Assembly (NCBI RefSeq): GCF_012767755.2
Contig: NZ_AP023189.1
Span: forward strand, 6,202,001-6,266,000
Direction: 5' to 3'
DNA length: 64,000 nt
DNA from: Pseudomonas tohonis
Lineage (GTDB): Bacteria; Pseudomonadota; Gammaproteobacteria; Pseudomonadales; Pseudomonadaceae
Translations under genes and position numbers: made by a program
The notes under the pieces: model-generated
Told to the model about the DNA's origin: nothing
Databases searched by the model: none
Seen by the model: the letters and a program-made list of their open reading frames with translations, nothing else
Part shown: one piece after another, positions 50,753 to 60,287 of the stretch
Layout of the letters: each line of letters begins with the position of its first letter
How positions within the stretch are numbered: position 1 is the first letter of the stretch

Positions 50753-51391
50753 TTACCAGCGGCCATCCCAGGCGGCGAAGTTCTGCAGCAGCTGCAGGCC
50801 GTTGGTGTGGCTCTTCTCTGGGTGGAACTGCACGGCGAAGCGCGAGCCTTCGGCCAGCGCGGCGGCGAAATCCTTGCCGTAGTGGCCGCGACCGGCCACC
50901 TGGCGCGGGTTGCCGGCCTCGATGTAGTAGCTGTGCACGAAATAGAAGCGGCCGTGATCGGGAATGCCGTGCCAGAGCGGGTGGTCGAGGGTACGTGCCA
51001 CTTCGTTCCAGCCCATGTGCGGCACCTTCAGGTGCTCGCCGTCCTCCACCATGCCCTTGCCGAAGAAGCGCACCTTGCCGGGGAACAGGCCGATGCAGTC
51101 GACCCCGCCGTTCTCCTCGCTGTGCTCCAGCAGCGCCTGCATGCCGACGCAGATGCCGAGAAAGGGACGGTCCCTGCTCACTTCGCGCACCAGTTCGTCG
51201 AAGCCCAGGCGGCGGATCTCGGCCATGCAGTCGCGGATCGCACCCACGCCGGGGAAGACCACGCGGTCGGCCTCGCGGATGACGTTGGCGTCGCTGGTGA
51301 CCATCACCCGCCCGGCGCCCACGTGTTCCAGGGCCTTGGCAACCGAGTGCAGGTTGCCCATGCCGTAATCGATGACAGCGACCGTCTGCAT
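50753..51391 (-). CDS. hisH: Imidazole glycerol phosphate synthase, glutamine amidotransferase subunit
   Basis: 212 residues from ATG 51391, overlapping the hisB stop (ATGA). Class I amidotransferase with nucleophile Cys in [10 protein letters not shown] and His/Glu in QFHPEKS. Supplies ammonia to HisF. Confidence 0.98.
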   Translation of the reverse strand: MQTVAVIDYGMGNLHSVAKALEHVGAGRVMVTSDANVIREADRVVFPGVGAIRDCMAEIRRLGFDELVREVSRDRPFLGICVGMQALLEHSEENGGVDCIGLFPGKVRFFGKGMVEDGEHLKVPHMGWNEVARTLDHPLWHGIPDHGRFYFVHSYYIEAGNPRQVAGRGHYGKDFAAALAEGSRFAVQFHPEKSHTNGLQLLQNFAAWDGRW

Positions 51392-51984
51392 CAGAGCACG
51401 CCCTTGGTGGAAGGCATCTGGCCGGCCATGCGCGGGTCGAGCTCGATGGCCATGCGCAGCGCGCGGCCGAAGGCCTTGAACACGGTCTCGATCTGGTGGT
51501 GGGTGTTGTGGCCACGCAGGTTGTCGATGTGCAGGGTCACCAGGGCATGGTTGACGAAGCCCTGGAAGAACTCCTGGAACAGGTCGACATCGAAGCCGCC
51601 GACCACGGCGCGGGTGAAGGGCACGTGCATCTGCAGGCCGGGGCGACCGGAGAAGTCGATCACCACGCGCGACAGCGCTTCGTCCAGCGGCACGTAGGAG
51701 TGGCCGTAGCGGACGACGCCCTTCTTGTCGCCGATGGCCTGGGCGAAGGCCTGGCCGAGGGTGATACCGACGTCCTCGACGGTGTGGTGGTCGTCTATAT
51801 GCAGATCACCCTTGCACTCGATGTCCAGGTCGATCAGCCCATGGCGGGCGATCTGGTCGAGCATGTGCTCGAGGAAGGGCACGCCGATGTCGAAGCGCGC
51901 CTTGCCAGTGCCATCCAGGTTGATCGAGACCTTGATCTGGGTCTCCAGGGTGTTGCGTTCGACGGATGCCTTACGTTCGGCCAT
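51391..51984 (-). CDS. hisB: Imidazoleglycerol-phosphate dehydratase
   Basis: 197 residues from ATG 51984 ([19 protein letters not shown]). Monofunctional IGPD with the paired metal-binding motifs [11 protein letters not shown] and GHNTHHQIE, plus [14 protein letters not shown]. First gene of the leftward histidine cluster. Confidence 0.98.
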   Translation of the reverse strand: MAERKASVERNTLETQIKVSINLDGTGKARFDIGVPFLEHMLDQIARHGLIDLDIECKGDLHIDDHHTVEDVGITLGQAFAQAIGDKKGVVRYGHSYVPLDEALSRVVIDFSGRPGLQMHVPFTRAVVGGFDVDLFQEFFQGFVNHALVTLHIDNLRGHNTHHQIETVFKAFGRALRMAIELDPRMAGQMPSTKGVL

Positions 51985-52022
51985 CACCAGCTCCGCAAAA
52001 ATCATTGGGCAAAAGGGGCGAC

Positions 52023-52028
52023 ATTATA
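52023..52028 (-). promoter_or_regulatory. -10 box upstream of hisB
   Basis: TATAAT on the minus strand, 39 bp before the hisB ATG. No good -35 was identified. Confidence 0.45.
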
Positions 52029-52091
52029 GGCCGAGAATGCGACGGGCTTGAAGCCGATCGGCGGGAGGACTGCAGGAGGGCTGAAACGCAC

Positions 52092-52114
52092 GGGGCCGAC
52101 ATGATGTCGGCCCC
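52092..52114 (-). terminator. Hairpin after the OFA-family transporter gene
   Basis: GGGGCCGACA-TGA-TGTCGGCCCC, 10-bp perfect stem, 21 bp beyond the transporter stop; weak T content after it. Confidence 0.65.
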
Positions 52115-52135
52115 GGCGATTCACAGGCGTGGCAC

Positions 52136-53791
52136 TCAGCTGAACAGCGCGGCTGTCTTCTGCAGGGTGATCCACACGCCCCAGGCCAGCGGCAGGCCTA
52201 CGGCCAGCCAGGCGGCGATGACCAGCGGCTTGCTGGACGGATCGGCCGCCCACTCGAGGTCCGCGGCTTCCTTGCTGGCGTCATGGCCGATGGCGCGCTC
52301 GGCGGCCAGTTCGGCGTCGGTCATGAAGTGCTTCGGATCGACCGGGCGCACCAGCATGTTGCAGATGAAGCCCAGCACCAGCAGGCCGGCGAGGATGTAC
52401 AGAGTGATGTCGTACGCCGCAGCGCGCTCGACGCCGATGCTCAGCTGGTATTCGCGGATGTAGTTCACCAGCACCGGGCCGAGGATGCCGGCGAAGGCCC
52501 AGGCGGTCAGCAGGCGACCGTGGATGGCGCCGACCATCTGGGTGCCGAACAGGTCCGCCAGGTAGGCCGGCACGGTGGCGAAGCCGCCGCCGTACATGGA
52601 CAGGATCAGGCAGAAGCAGAACACGAAGAACGCGACGCTGCCCAGGTGACCGGTCCAGGGCACCAGCGCGTAGAGCACGAAGCCGAGGGCGAAGAACACG
52701 AAGTAGGTCGCCTTGCGGCCGATCAGGTCGGAGAAGGACGCCCAGAAGAAGCGGCCACCGATGTTGAACAGGCTCAGCAGGCCGGTGAAGCCCGCCGCGA
52801 TGGCGGCGATCTGCGCCAGCTGCGCGGCGTCGAGCTGGTTGAAGCTCAGGTGGTTGCCGATCAGCTTGCCGGCGAAGACTTCCTGCAGCAGCGGGGAGGC
52901 CATGCCGATGATGCCGATGCCGGCGGAGACGTTGAGGCACAGCACCGCCCAGACCAGCCAGAACTGCGGGGTCTTCCACGCGGTGTTCACGTGGACGTGG
53001 CCCTTGGTGATCATCGCGTTGTTGACGCGTTTCACCGGCGCGGTCCAGCCCTTGGGCTTCCAGCCGGTCGGCGGCACGCGGTAGGCCAGGGCGCCACCGA
53101 CCATGAAGACGAAGTAGATCGCCGCCATGACCACGAAGCTCTGCCACACGCCGACGCTTTCAGCGCTGGCGAAGTGGTTCATCAGCTCGGCGGCCAGGGG
53201 CGCACCGACCATCGCGCCACCGCCGAAGCCCATGATCGCCATGCCGGTGGCCATGCCGCGCTTGTCCGGGAACCACTTGATCAGGGTCGATACCGGCGAG
53301 ATGTAGCCGAGGCCGAGGCCGATGCCGCCGATCACGCCCAGGCCCACCCACATCAGCCAGATCTGGTGGATGTAGACGCCGAACGCCGCGATCAGCAGGC
53401 CGCCGCACCAGCAGAAGGCCGAGACCAGGCCCGCCTTGCGCGGCCCGGCATGCTCCAGCCAGCCGCCCCAGATGGCGGCCGAGCAGCCGAGGAAAATGAA
53501 GAACAGGGTGTAGATCCAGCCGAGCATCGAGATCTGCCAGTCGCAATCGCTGGCGAAGACCTGGGCGAAGAAGCCCAGCTCGGGGGCACAGGCGACCGGC
53601 GCGCTGATGCCGATGGCCTTGGACAGGGGCAGCCAGAACACGGAGAAACCGTAGGCCATGCCGATGCAGAGGTGGATGGCGAGGGCTGCCGGCGGAACCA
53701 GCCAGCGGTTGAAGCCCTGTCGGGCCACCGTCCGTTCCTTCGACAGGAACGCCGGCCGGGCGTCGCTGCCCGGACTCAAGGTACTGCTCAT
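52136..53791 (-). CDS. OFA-family MFS transporter (oxalate/formate antiporter-like)
   Basis: 551 residues from ATG 53791, with AAAGGA 11 bases upstream. Twelve membrane helices with MFS motif GPRKAGLVSAF and WFPDKRGMATGMAIMGFGGGAMVGAPL, the hallmark of OFA-family carriers (OxlT, YhjX), which exchange small organic anions. The ~25-residue N-terminal extension and an inserted hydrophilic central loop (PPTGWKPKGW...TAPVKRVNNAMITKG) are typical of the larger members. Substrate not deducible; pyruvate or oxalate are candidates. Confidence 0.88.
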   Translation of the reverse strand: MSSTLSPGSDARPAFLSKERTVARQGFNRWLVPPAALAIHLCIGMAYGFSVFWLPLSKAIGISAPVACAPELGFFAQVFASDCDWQISMLGWIYTLFFIFLGCSAAIWGGWLEHAGPRKAGLVSAFCWCGGLLIAAFGVYIHQIWLMWVGLGVIGGIGLGLGYISPVSTLIKWFPDKRGMATGMAIMGFGGGAMVGAPLAAELMNHFASAESVGVWQSFVVMAAIYFVFMVGGALAYRVPPTGWKPKGWTAPVKRVNNAMITKGHVHVNTAWKTPQFWLVWAVLCLNVSAGIGIIGMASPLLQEVFAGKLIGNHLSFNQLDAAQLAQIAAIAAGFTGLLSLFNIGGRFFWASFSDLIGRKATYFVFFALGFVLYALVPWTGHLGSVAFFVFCFCLILSMYGGGFATVPAYLADLFGTQMVGAIHGRLLTAWAFAGILGPVLVNYIREYQLSIGVERAAAYDITLYILAGLLVLGFICNMLVRPVDPKHFMTDAELAAERAIGHDASKEAADLEWAADPSSKPLVIAAWLAVGLPLAWGVWITLQKTAALFS

Positions 53792-53951
53792 TGATTATTT
53801 ATCCTTTATAGGTGCACGCAGGTGGGCGGCCCGTACGAAACTGGTTGCTCCCCAAGCACGGGCCACACGCAAAACCGCAAGTCCCACGAGACTGCGGCAT
53901 TGCGTCGCGTATTATCCCGCCGTCACCGCCCGCGCCTCAATAAGGACTCGC

Positions 53952-54350
53952 ATGCCCGTCATCGTCGAAACCCCCAGCACGATCAGCGATCAGGACAGGA
54001 ACGACCTCGCCCGCATCTACGCCGACGCCCCCGATTGGCTGTTCGCACCTTTTGCCGGGACTGAGCACCTGGTCACATCCGCGCTGGCAGAAGGCAGCCT
54101 GATCACCGGCCGCTTCAACGATCGCCTGCTCGGTGCCGCGCTGCTGCGCCGAGGCGAAAGGCACTGGCAGCTCTCGCACCTGTGCGTCCGTGCCATCACC
54201 CGCCAGCGTGGCGTGGCCCGGCGCCTGCTCGACGAAGCCCGGCGCATGGCCCTTGAAGCCGGCTGCGAGCTGCAGCTGGCAGCCCCCGCCGACCACCTGG
54301 AAAGCCAGGCCCTGGCCGCCCGCACCCACCTGCCGCTGGTCGGCCTCTGA
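53952..54350 (+). CDS. GNAT-fold protein, PanZ-like
   Basis: 132 residues from ATG 53952. SDQDRNDLARIYADAP, FNDRLLGAALL and LCVRAITRQRGVARRLLDEA (RGVARR acetyl-CoA loop) follow the pattern of PanZ/PanM, the acetyl-CoA sensor that triggers PanD self-cleavage and represses pantothenate synthesis. A generic acetyltransferase is the alternative. A TATTAT -10-like box lies near 53913-53918. Convergent with the desaturase gene. Confidence 0.7.
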   Translation: MPVIVETPSTISDQDRNDLARIYADAPDWLFAPFAGTEHLVTSALAEGSLITGRFNDRLLGAALLRRGERHWQLSHLCVRAITRQRGVARRLLDEARRMALEAGCELQLAAPADHLESQALAARTHLPLVGL

Positions 54351-54353
54351 GCC

Positions 54354-55571
54354 TCAGGCCGTCGCGGCGCCCTCCGTCGCGCGGCCCAGCCACCCCAGCC
54401 AGGCGAGGCTGCCCAGGCACAGCCCCGCCAGCGCCACAGCCAGCCACCAGTACCCCGGCGCCAGCCAGGCGGCCCAGCCCATGGCCAGCCCGGCCATCGC
54501 CACCAGGCGCATCGCCTCGACTCGCCACAGGTGGCCGCGCCCCTCGAACAGCAACCCCAGGCTCAGGCAGCCGGAGAGGATCGCAAGCACAAGCAGCCAG
54601 GGCTCCCACACCGCCGCGCGGCGCACGCAGGCGAGAAACCCCAGCGCCAGCAGGTTGATCGCCAGGAACTGCACGAAGGCGTAGGCCACCAGCTGGCGGG
54701 GGTAGCTGGCCTCGAAGCGCTCCTCGGTCATCGCAGGCCAGGGCCGTTCGCGCACATCCGCCGGGCGCCAGCCGGTAGGCATCCACCACAGGCGCAGCTT
54801 GTCCCACCAGGAGCGCGTCGCCCGGGCGTCGGCCCAGAGCAGCCGCCACCAGCTGAACTGCAGGCGGATCGGGTCGAAGGTGCGCACCGGCGTGGTCACG
54901 CCGTAGATCACCGGCTCGCGCTCCTCGGTGAAGGTGCCGAACAGCTTGTCCCAGAGGATGAACACGCCACCGTGGTTGCGATCGATGTAGCAATCGTTCT
55001 GCCCGTGGTGGACGCGGTGCAGCGACGGCGTCACCAGCACCTTCTCCAGCCAGCCGAGGCGCCCCACGTGCTGGCTGTGGATCCAGAACTGGTAGGTGAG
55101 CTGCACGCCCAGCAGCACCAGGAACAGCGGCAATGGCAGCCCGAGCAGCGCCAGGGGCAGGTAGAAGGGCCAGTCGAAGGCGGTCTGGAAGGCCCCCTTG
55201 CGCAGCGCGGTGGACAGGTTGAAGTCCTCGCTGGAATGGTGCGGCTGGTGCGCGCCCCACAGCAGGTTGTAGCGATGCAGGGTGCGATGGGCCCAGTAGA
55301 AGCAGAAATCCACCGCGACGAAGCCCCCCAGCCAGACCCAGGGCGAGGCCGCATCCAGCTCCAGCAGCCGCCCGTGCTCGTAGAGCCAGGCATAGGGCAG
55401 CACCAGCAACAGGCGCAGCGGCCCCTCCAGCAACACCCGCAGCACGGCGGTGTTGATGCTGGTGGCGGCATCCGCCAGGCGATAGGTGGAGCGGCCGGAA
55501 TACCGCTCGTAGGCGAGCTCCAGCAGCATCAGCAGGATGTAGAGCGGGAAGGCCAGCACCGCCACGTTCAT
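54354..55571 (-). CDS. Sterol desaturase / fatty acid hydroxylase family protein
   Basis: 405 residues from ATG 55571, with GAGGTG 7 bases upstream. The di-iron histidine motifs HRTLH, HQPHHSSEDFN, HSQH and LHRVHHGQND are all present (~90-215) within membrane helices. The C-terminal ~120 residues add four more helices. The family hydroxylates or desaturates lipids using O2; the substrate in pseudomonads is unknown. Confidence 0.9.
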   Translation of the reverse strand: MNVAVLAFPLYILLMLLELAYERYSGRSTYRLADAATSINTAVLRVLLEGPLRLLLVLPYAWLYEHGRLLELDAASPWVWLGGFVAVDFCFYWAHRTLHRYNLLWGAHQPHHSSEDFNLSTALRKGAFQTAFDWPFYLPLALLGLPLPLFLVLLGVQLTYQFWIHSQHVGRLGWLEKVLVTPSLHRVHHGQNDCYIDRNHGGVFILWDKLFGTFTEEREPVIYGVTTPVRTFDPIRLQFSWWRLLWADARATRSWWDKLRLWWMPTGWRPADVRERPWPAMTEERFEASYPRQLVAYAFVQFLAINLLALGFLACVRRAAVWEPWLLVLAILSGCLSLGLLFEGRGHLWRVEAMRLVAMAGLAMGWAAWLAPGYWWLAVALAGLCLGSLAWLGWLGRATEGAATA

Positions 55572-55784
55572 GGGCACCTCGTCATCGTCATACCGGTGAC
55601 GGCCAGACTAGATCAGCGCCACGCCGCCCTTCCCGGCCGCTCGCGCCAAACGGTGGTGCGACGCGCGCCAGGTCCGCCGGGCAGCCGGTGAACCGCCGGG
55701 CGATTTCATCATCCAAACACCTGACCTCGCGGGCGCTATACTCGGCGCCCTCAATCCAAATGCATCCACCACAAGGACTCGTCC

Positions 55785-58010
55785 ATGAAATCCATCGGCA
55801 AACTCCTGGGCCTCCTTCTCCTCGGACTGTTGCTGATCGTCGTGGCGCTGGGCTTCGCCCTGACCCACCTGTTCGACCCCAACGACTACAAGGACGAGAT
55901 CCGCCAGATCGCCCGCGACAAGGCCAACCTGGAACTCGACCTCAAGGGCGACATCGGCTGGAGCCTGTTCCCCTGGCTGGGCCTTGAGCTGCACGACACC
56001 ACCCTGGCCAGCGCCGCCAGCCCGGACAAGCCCTTCGCCGACCTGCAGATGCTCGGCCTCTCCGTGCGCGTGCTGCCGCTGCTGCGCAAGGAAGTGCAGA
56101 TGAGCGACATCCGCGTCGAGGGCCTCAACCTGACCCTGGTGCGCGACGAGAAGGGCCACGGCAACTGGGAAGACATCGGCCGCCCGGCCCAGGCTACCCA
56201 GGCCGCCCCCGCCGACGCCACCAAGCCGGGCGCCCCGGGCGATACCCCGGCCCAGCAGCCCGACAGCGCCCCGGCACGCCCGCTGAAGCTGGACATCGAC
56301 AGCCTCACGGTGAACAACGCCCGCGTCGACTACACCGATGCCAAGACCGGCAAGCAGTACAGCGCCGAAAGCATCGAGCTGACCACCGGCGCCATCCGCG
56401 AAGCCGCCAGCATCCCGTTCAAGCTCACCGCCTTCTTCGGCAGCAACCAGCCGCTGATGCGCGCCAAGACCGAACTGGCCGCCAACCTGCGCTTCGACCG
56501 CGCCCTCAAGCGCTACCAGCTCGAAGACGCCAGGCTCAACGGCGAAGCCTCCGGCGAGCCGCTCAAGGGCAAGACCCTCACCTTCAACGCCCAGGGCCAG
56601 TTGCTGGCCGACCTCGCCGCCAACGTCGCCGAGTGGAACGGCCTGAAGCTATCCGCCAACCAGCTGCGCGCCCTCGGCGAACTCAAGGTCCACGACCTCG
56701 ACAAGACCCCGCGCCTGGAAGGCGGCCTGTCCATCGCCCAGCTCGATTTGCGCGAGTTCCTCGCCGGGCTCGGCGTCGAACTGCCGCCCATGCAGGACGC
56801 CGGCACCCTGAAGAAATTCGAGATGGCCGCCAAGCTGGCCGGCACGCCCACCAGCCTCGCCCTGGAACAGCTCAACCTGAAGCTCGACGACAGCACCTTC
56901 AGCGGCCGCCTGGCCATCGCCGACCTCGACAAGCAGGCCCTGCGCGTGCAGCTCAAGGGCGACAAGCTCGACCTCGACCGCTACCTGCCGCCGCAGAAGA
57001 AGGACAAGGACGCCAGCGCCCGCCAGGCCGAAGTGCAAGGCGCCGTGGCCGCTGCCGGCCAAGCCGGCACCACGCCGCTGCCCGACAAGCCCACCCAGCA
57101 GGCCTGGAGCGAGGAACCGGTCCTGCCGCTGGAGACCCTGCGCAAGCTCGACCTGGAAGCCGACCTCGCCTTCGGCCAGCTGACCTTCGACAAGCTGCCC
57201 CTGGGCGACGCCCGCCTCAAGGCCCGCGGCAAGGGCGGCCTGGTCGAACTGGAACAGCTGCGTGGCGCCCTCTATGGCGGCGACTTCGACGCCAAGGCCA
57301 GCCTCGACGTGCGCCCGCCGGTGCCGCTGATCACCGCGCAGAAGCGCGTCAACCACATCCCGGTGGAGAAGATCCTCACCGCCCTGGAACAGAAGCCCCC
57401 GGTACGCGGCGCCCTGGACCTCACCGCCGACATCCGCACCAGCGGCAACAGCCAGAAGGCCTGGGTCGATGGTCTCAACGGCACCGCCAGCTTCGTCCTG
57501 AACGACGGCGCGCTGCTCGACGCCAACTTAGAACAGCAGCTGTGCCAGGGCATCGCCACGCTCAACCGCAAGGCCCTCACCACCACCTACAGCGGCAAGG
57601 AAACCCCCTTCGAGCAGTTGCAGGGCAGCCTGGTGTTCAACAACGGCGTGGCCAGCAACCCCGACCTCAAGGCGCGCATCCCCGGCCTGTCGCTGAGCGG
57701 CAACGGTGATGTGGACCTGCGCGTGCTCGGCCTCGACTACCGCGTAGGCATCGTCATCGAGGGCGACAAGGGCGAGATGCCCGACCCGGCCTGCCAGGTG
57801 AACAAGCGCTACGTCGGCATCGAATGGCCGCTGCACTGCCGTGGCCCGCTGGAGATCGGCGCCAAGGCCTGCCGCCTGGACAAGGACGGCATGGGCAAGA
57901 TCGCCGCCAGGCTGGCCGGCGACAAGATCAGCGAGAAGCTCGAAGAGAAGCTCGGCGACAAGGTCAGCCCGGAACTCAAGGACGCACTCAAGGGGTTGTT
58001 CAAGCGATGA
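55785..58010 (+). CDS. AsmA family protein
   Basis: 741 residues from ATG 55785, with AAGGA upstream. A single N-terminal helix ([20 protein letters not shown]) anchors a long periplasmic AsmA domain: [41 protein letters not shown] opening, and the C-terminal segment ([19 protein letters not shown]...[15 protein letters not shown]). AsmA proteins are proposed bridge-like lipid transporters for the outer membrane. The stop overlaps the mutY start. Confidence 0.93.
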   Translation: MKSIGKLLGLLLLGLLLIVVALGFALTHLFDPNDYKDEIRQIARDKANLELDLKGDIGWSLFPWLGLELHDTTLASAASPDKPFADLQMLGLSVRVLPLLRKEVQMSDIRVEGLNLTLVRDEKGHGNWEDIGRPAQATQAAPADATKPGAPGDTPAQQPDSAPARPLKLDIDSLTVNNARVDYTDAKTGKQYSAESIELTTGAIREAASIPFKLTAFFGSNQPLMRAKTELAANLRFDRALKRYQLEDARLNGEASGEPLKGKTLTFNAQGQLLADLAANVAEWNGLKLSANQLRALGELKVHDLDKTPRLEGGLSIAQLDLREFLAGLGVELPPMQDAGTLKKFEMAAKLAGTPTSLALEQLNLKLDDSTFSGRLAIADLDKQALRVQLKGDKLDLDRYLPPQKKDKDASARQAEVQGAVAAAGQAGTTPLPDKPTQQAWSEEPVLPLETLRKLDLEADLAFGQLTFDKLPLGDARLKARGKGGLVELEQLRGALYGGDFDAKASLDVRPPVPLITAQKRVNHIPVEKILTALEQKPPVRGALDLTADIRTSGNSQKAWVDGLNGTASFVLNDGALLDANLEQQLCQGIATLNRKALTTTYSGKETPFEQLQGSLVFNNGVASNPDLKARIPGLSLSGNGDVDLRVLGLDYRVGIVIEGDKGEMPDPACQVNKRYVGIEWPLHCRGPLEIGAKACRLDKDGMGKIAARLAGDKISEKLEEKLGDKVSPELKDALKGLFKR

Positions 58011-59074
58011 GCCCCGAGCAGTTCTCCAGCGCCGTCCTCGACTGGTACGACCGCCATGGCCGCCATGACCTGCCCTGGCAGCTCGGCATCACCCCGTACC
58101 GCGTCTGGGTCTCCGAAATCATGCTGCAGCAGACCCAGGTCAGCACCGTGCTCGGCTACTTCGACCGCTTCATGGCCGCCCTGCCCACCGTGCGCGATTT
58201 GGCCGAAGCCCCCGAGGACGAAGTGCTGCACCTGTGGACCGGCCTGGGCTACTACACCCGCGCGCGCAACCTGCAGAAGACCGCGAAGATCGTCATGGAA
58301 CGCCACGGCGGCGAGTTCCCCCGTGACGTCGAGCAGCTCGCCGAGCTGCCCGGCATCGGCCGCTCCACCGCCGGCGCCATCGCCAGCCTGTCCATGGGCC
58401 TGCGCGCGCCGATCCTCGACGGCAACGTCAAGCGCGTGCTGGCCCGCTACGTCGCCCAGGAGGGCTACCCGGGCGAGCCCAAGGTCGCCAGGCAGCTGTG
58501 GGCGGTCGCCGAGCGCTTCCTGCCTCACGAACGCGTGAACAACTACACCCAGGCGATGATGGACCTGGGCGCCACCCTCTGTACCCGCAGCAAGCCCAGC
58601 TGCCTGCTGTGCCCGCTGCAGAGCGGCTGCCAGGCGCACCTGCTCGGCCTGGAGATCCGCTACCCGATCCCCAAGCCGCGCAAGGAACTGCCGCAGAAGC
58701 GCACCCTGATGCCCATCCTGGCCAACCGCGAAGGCGCCATCCTGCTCTACCGTCGCCCCTCCACCGGGCTCTGGGGCGGGCTCTGGAGCCTGCCGGAGCT
58801 GGACGACCTCGCCGCCCTCGAACCCATCGCCAGCCAGCACGCCCTGAGCCTGGGCGAGCGCAAGGCGCTGCCGGAGCTGACGCACACCTTCAGCCACTTC
58901 CAGCTGGCCATCGAGCCCTGGCTGGTGCACGTGGAGGGTGACCAAGGCGTCGTGGCCGATGCCGACTGGCTCTGGTATAACCTCGCCACCCCGCCGCGCC
59001 TGGGCCTCGCCGCCCCGGTGAAGAAGCTGCTCAAGCGCGCGGCCGATGTACTGAATGCAGGAGAAAAGCCATGA
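58007..59074 (+). CDS. mutY: Adenine DNA glycosylase MutY
   Basis: 355 residues from ATG 58007 (overlapping asmA, ATGA). HhH-GPD domain with catalytic Glu in [10 protein letters not shown] and Asp in MMDLGATLC; helix-hairpin-helix [12 protein letters not shown]; [4Fe-4S] ligands [17 protein letters not shown] (C-x6-C-x2-C-x5-C); C-terminal NUDIX-like 8-oxoG recognition domain ([15 protein letters not shown]). Removes A opposite 8-oxoG. Confidence 0.98.
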   Translation: MSPEQFSSAVLDWYDRHGRHDLPWQLGITPYRVWVSEIMLQQTQVSTVLGYFDRFMAALPTVRDLAEAPEDEVLHLWTGLGYYTRARNLQKTAKIVMERHGGEFPRDVEQLAELPGIGRSTAGAIASLSMGLRAPILDGNVKRVLARYVAQEGYPGEPKVARQLWAVAERFLPHERVNNYTQAMMDLGATLCTRSKPSCLLCPLQSGCQAHLLGLEIRYPIPKPRKELPQKRTLMPILANREGAILLYRRPSTGLWGGLWSLPELDDLAALEPIASQHALSLGERKALPELTHTFSHFQLAIEPWLVHVEGDQGVVADADWLWYNLATPPRLGLAAPVKKLLKRAADVLNAGEKP

Positions 59075-59343
59075 CCCGCACCGTCAAGTGCCGCAAATAC
59101 AACGAAGAGCTGCCCGGCCTCGAGCGCCCGCCCTACCCCGGCGCCAAGGGCGAGGACATCTTCAACAACGTCTCCAGGCAAGCCTGGGACGAATGGCAGA
59201 AGCACCAGACCCTGCTGATCAACGAGCGACGCCTGAACATGATGAACGCCGAGGACCGCAAGTTCCTCCAGGCCGAGATGGACAAGTTCTTCTCCGGCGA
59301 GGAATACGCCAAGGCGGACGGCTACGTCCCCCCGAGCGCGTAA
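59071..59343 (+). CDS. yggX: Fe(2+)-trafficking / oxidative damage protection protein
   Basis: 90 residues from ATG 59071, overlapping the mutY stop (ATGA). [20 protein letters not shown] with the single Cys and [18 protein letters not shown] are the YggX family signature. Protects Fe-S proteins from oxidation; the mutY-yggX coupling places it with an Fe-S repair enzyme. Confidence 0.97.
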   Translation: MTRTVKCRKYNEELPGLERPPYPGAKGEDIFNNVSRQAWDEWQKHQTLLINERRLNMMNAEDRKFLQAEMDKFFSGEEYAKADGYVPPSA

Positions 59344-59380
59344 GCGCCCGTAAAGGCTGAAAATTTTTTTCGAAACACGC

Positions 59381-59409
59381 TTGACGACCCCCGATGAAAT
59401 CCGTTTAAT
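59381..59409 (+). promoter_or_regulatory. tRNA-Phe promoter
   Basis: TTGACG (59381-59386), 17 bp, TTTAAT (59404-59409), followed by a GC-rich discriminator GCGCCCC, typical of stringently controlled stable-RNA promoters. Start just before the tRNA. Confidence 0.8.
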
Positions 59410-59420
59410 AGCGCCCCGTT

Positions 59421-59496
59421 GCCCAGGTAGCTCAGTTGGTAGAGCAGGGGATTGAAAATCCCCGTGTCGGCGGTTCGATTCCGTCCCTGGGCACCA
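59421..59496 (+). tRNA. tRNA-Phe (anticodon GAA)
   Basis: 76 nt with encoded CCA. The acceptor stem GCCCAGG pairs with CCTGGGC, the D-arm contains AGCTCAGTTGGTAGAGC, the anticodon loop is TTGAAAA with GAA at 59454-59456, and the T-arm contains GGTTCGATTCC. All cloverleaf stems close. Confidence 0.98.
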
Positions 59497-59519
59497 CCTT
59501 CAAGCTTTCAGGTGGTGCC
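59490..59519 (+). other. Inverted repeat spanning the tRNA-Phe 3' end
   Basis: GGCACCACCT (containing the tRNA CCA) and AGGTGGTGCC are perfect 10-bp inverted arms with a 10-base loop. In the precursor this would compete with acceptor-stem pairing or guide 3' processing. Confidence 0.6.
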
Positions 59520-59542
59520 GGCATCAGCTGAAAGCAAACGAA

Positions 59543-59567
59543 AAACCCGCCTAGTGCGGGTTTTTTG
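59543..59567 (+). terminator. tRNA-Phe terminator
   Basis: AACCCGC-CTAGT-GCGGGTT followed by TTTTTG, about 50 bp after the tRNA. Confidence 0.92.
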
Positions 59568-59644
59568 TTGCCTGCGATTCAGCATCAGGAACTCGCCTAC
59601 ACATCGCCACTCTTAGGCCTGAATATTCAGCGACAGGCCATTCC

Positions 59645-60097
59645 ATGCGCACCCTTGCCCCTCTCCTGCTTTGTGGCCTGTGCCCCCTTCTCGCCTGGGC
59701 CGATACCCCCTCGTTGTGCATCCAGCGCGATTCGTCAGCCGCGACCAACGCTTGCGCCCGCGAACTCCGCCAACTCGTCGATGATCAGTTGGAGGCACGG
59801 CACAACCAACTGCTGTCCAGGGAAACCACGCAACAACGCATGCGGCACCAGAAACAGTTCAAGGCCTGGTTGGAGACCCGCACCCGACGCTGTGCCGCCC
59901 GCACCCAGGCCATCCGCGACACACCGCTGGGAGAAGCTCACTTCCAGGACTGCCTACGCGAAGCTAGCGAACAGCATCTGCGCAAACTCAATGAAGAAGC
60001 CGCCGCGTCCTGCACGCTGCGCAACGCCGCACCACCCCTTGACGGAGCCCGCTGCGGCAAGCCGCCGCTTGATCCGACGAAGACCCTGGGTTTTTAG
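59645..60097 (+). CDS. Small secreted Cys-containing protein, LprI/DUF1311-like
   Basis: 150 residues from ATG 59645. Signal peptide (LAPLLLCGLCPLLAWA), then a helical domain with conserved-type cysteines (SLCIQRDSSAATNACAREL, RRCAAR, FQDCLREASEQHLRKL). The pattern resembles LprI/DUF1311 lysozyme-inhibitor-like proteins, but the match is loose. Less GC-biased than its neighbours. Adjacent to tRNA-Phe. Confidence 0.55.
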   Translation: MRTLAPLLLCGLCPLLAWADTPSLCIQRDSSAATNACARELRQLVDDQLEARHNQLLSRETTQQRMRHQKQFKAWLETRTRRCAARTQAIRDTPLGEAHFQDCLREASEQHLRKLNEEAAASCTLRNAAPPLDGARCGKPPLDPTKTLGF

Positions 60098-60152
60098 CTG
60101 AACGCGCCAGCACTCGTCACGCTCGAAACAGCATGACCCCAGGAGGTGCCCC

Positions 60153-60281
60153 ATGACCGGAAAAGACGACCTGCCCGTGGACCAGGACCCGCACAAGCCC
60201 GGACGCGACCCCGAGCCCGTCGACCCGGACCGCGACGATGGCGAGCAGCCGCGCGACCCGGACGAGTCGCAGGTGGAGTGA
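60153..60281 (+). CDS. 42-residue acidic Asp/Pro-rich microprotein
   Basis: ATG 60153 is preceded by AGGAGGTG at 60141-60148, an almost perfect Shine-Dalgarno with 4-5 base spacing; stop TGA 60279-60281. The product (MTGKDDLPVDQDPHKPGRD...) is rich in Asp, Pro, Glu and Arg with repeated DP steps, no hydrophobic segment, and is probably disordered. No family recognised. It ends 6 bp before the convergent kinase gene. Confidence 0.6.
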   Translation: MTGKDDLPVDQDPHKPGRDPEPVDPDRDDGEQPRDPDESQVE

Positions 60282-60287
60282 GGGGCC

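Noticed and set aside
59421..59519. Phage or island attachment site at tRNA-Phe
   Set aside because: No integrase and no duplicated tRNA 3' end was found in the window; downstream genes look chromosomal.
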